Under the pieces are notes generated by a model. The model was not told the DNA's origin. It did not search any database and saw only the letters and a program-made list of their open reading frames with translations. The position numbers and the translations under genes are program-made. From Lentisphaeria bacterium (GTDB lineage: Bacteria > Verrucomicrobiota > Lentisphaeria > Oligosphaerales > JAFGRS01), in assembly GCA_016935045.1 (NCBI GenBank), contig JAFGRS010000878.1, positions 1-6,222 on the forward strand: a stretch of DNA of 6,222 nucleotides, given 5' to 3'. Each line of letters begins with the position of its first letter. Positions within the stretch are counted from its first letter, which is position 1. Of this stretch, positions 5,856 to 6,222 are shown piece by piece.

Positions 5856-6222
5856 CGCACCCACCGCAGAGCGTACGCCCGCCCCGGGCGGCATGGATGA
5901 GTGGCATCGTGCTGTACCTGGGACTCGCCGGCTGGGCTGCTGCCCTGGCGGGGGAAGCCGCGTCGCGGCAGACCGCGGCGCCAACGCCCAACGAGCCCAC
6001 GGTCAGCGAAGCGGAAGCGGCTCTGCTCGCCAAGGCCGCCGAGATGGCGGCGCAGGCCCCCGGGCAGGCGGCGGCCTTTCTGCGGGCGAGCGGGATGGAG
6101 GACTCGACTGCCGCGCTGCCCTTTGCGGCGGCCGCCTACGGTCTCCGGGCCGGGGATGGGGAGGCCGCGGTCGGAGACCTGCGGGAAGCGCTGCGGCGCC
6201 TGCCCTCGTTCCACCGTGCCCG
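5852..6222 (+). CDS. TPR-repeat periplasmic protein, 5' part only
   Basis: The gene runs off the right edge; 123 codons plus 2 bases are visible. The ATG overlaps the tonB stop (ATGA), with a weak GGA 9 nt upstream. Residues 1-18 are basic/polar (MTHPPQSVRPPRAAW), about 19-33 hydrophobic (IVLYLGLAGWAAALA), so it is probably secreted or membrane-tethered; a start at the ATG at 5897 would give a shorter signal peptide. Residues about 53-76 and 87-120 are helical; the second fits a TPR unit, with Ala or Pro at consensus positions 8, 20, 27 and 32 and the ending ALRRLPSFHRA. TPR proteins commonly close TtpC/TonB2-type clusters, where they are thought to act as periplasmic scaffolds. Its true length and number of repeats cannot be seen. 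Confidence 0.8.
   Translation, partial: MTHPPQSVRPPRAAWMSGIVLYLGLAGWAAALAGEAASRQTAAPTPNEPTVSEAEAALLAKAAEMAAQAPGQAAAFLRASGMEDSTAALPFAAAAYGLRAGDGEAAVGDLREALRRLPSFHRA

Overview
The window is very GC-rich (about 70 % by eye, not counted) and almost every codon ends in G or C. Six of the seven genes form one rightward operon. They encode, in order, a DUF3450 coiled-coil protein, a long ExbB-like protein with a secreted N-terminal region (TtpC type), a short ExbB, an ExbD, a TonB and the start of a TPR protein. This is the gene order of the TtpC-TonB2 energy-transduction clusters known from Vibrio and other Gram-negative bacteria. The DUF3450 and TtpC-like proteins have a style I associate with PVC-superphylum bacteria (Verrucomicrobiota, Kiritimatiellota, Lentisphaerota), for example the LYLGLANAY and GWQW blocks and the FEG..L region. 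A high-GC gammaproteobacterium remains possible. That assignment is inference from memory, not from a search.

Layout. Positions 1-289 hold a non-coding, GC-rich array of imperfect repeats with GTTTTCCGG/CCGGAAAAC inverted arms and C-tracts. Positions 290-491 are non-coding with one perfect short hairpin. Positions 492-1400 (minus) encode a ten-helix drug/metabolite-transporter family permease. Positions 1401-1775 are a divergent intergenic region. It contains a 7-bp GC hairpin just upstream of the transporter ribosome-binding site, and a striking 18-bp imperfect inverted repeat (15/18) located 78 bp before the operon start. Positions 1776-6222 carry the TonB operon, which runs off the right edge.

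How the genes work together. Two ExbB-type proteins and ExbD make inner-membrane proton-driven motors, and TonB carries the force across the periplasm to outer-membrane receptors. The DUF3450 protein, the N-terminal half of the TtpC-like protein and the TPR protein are all predicted to be periplasmic. They probably form an accessory scaffold between motor and outer membrane. Gene junctions are very tight (GTGA and ATGA overlaps), so the proteins are probably made by coupled translation. The substrate is unknown because no receptor gene lies in the window.

I do not see a wholly new system. The parts most worth a second look are the promoter-region inverted repeat, the 5' repeat array, and the ambiguous start of tonB.
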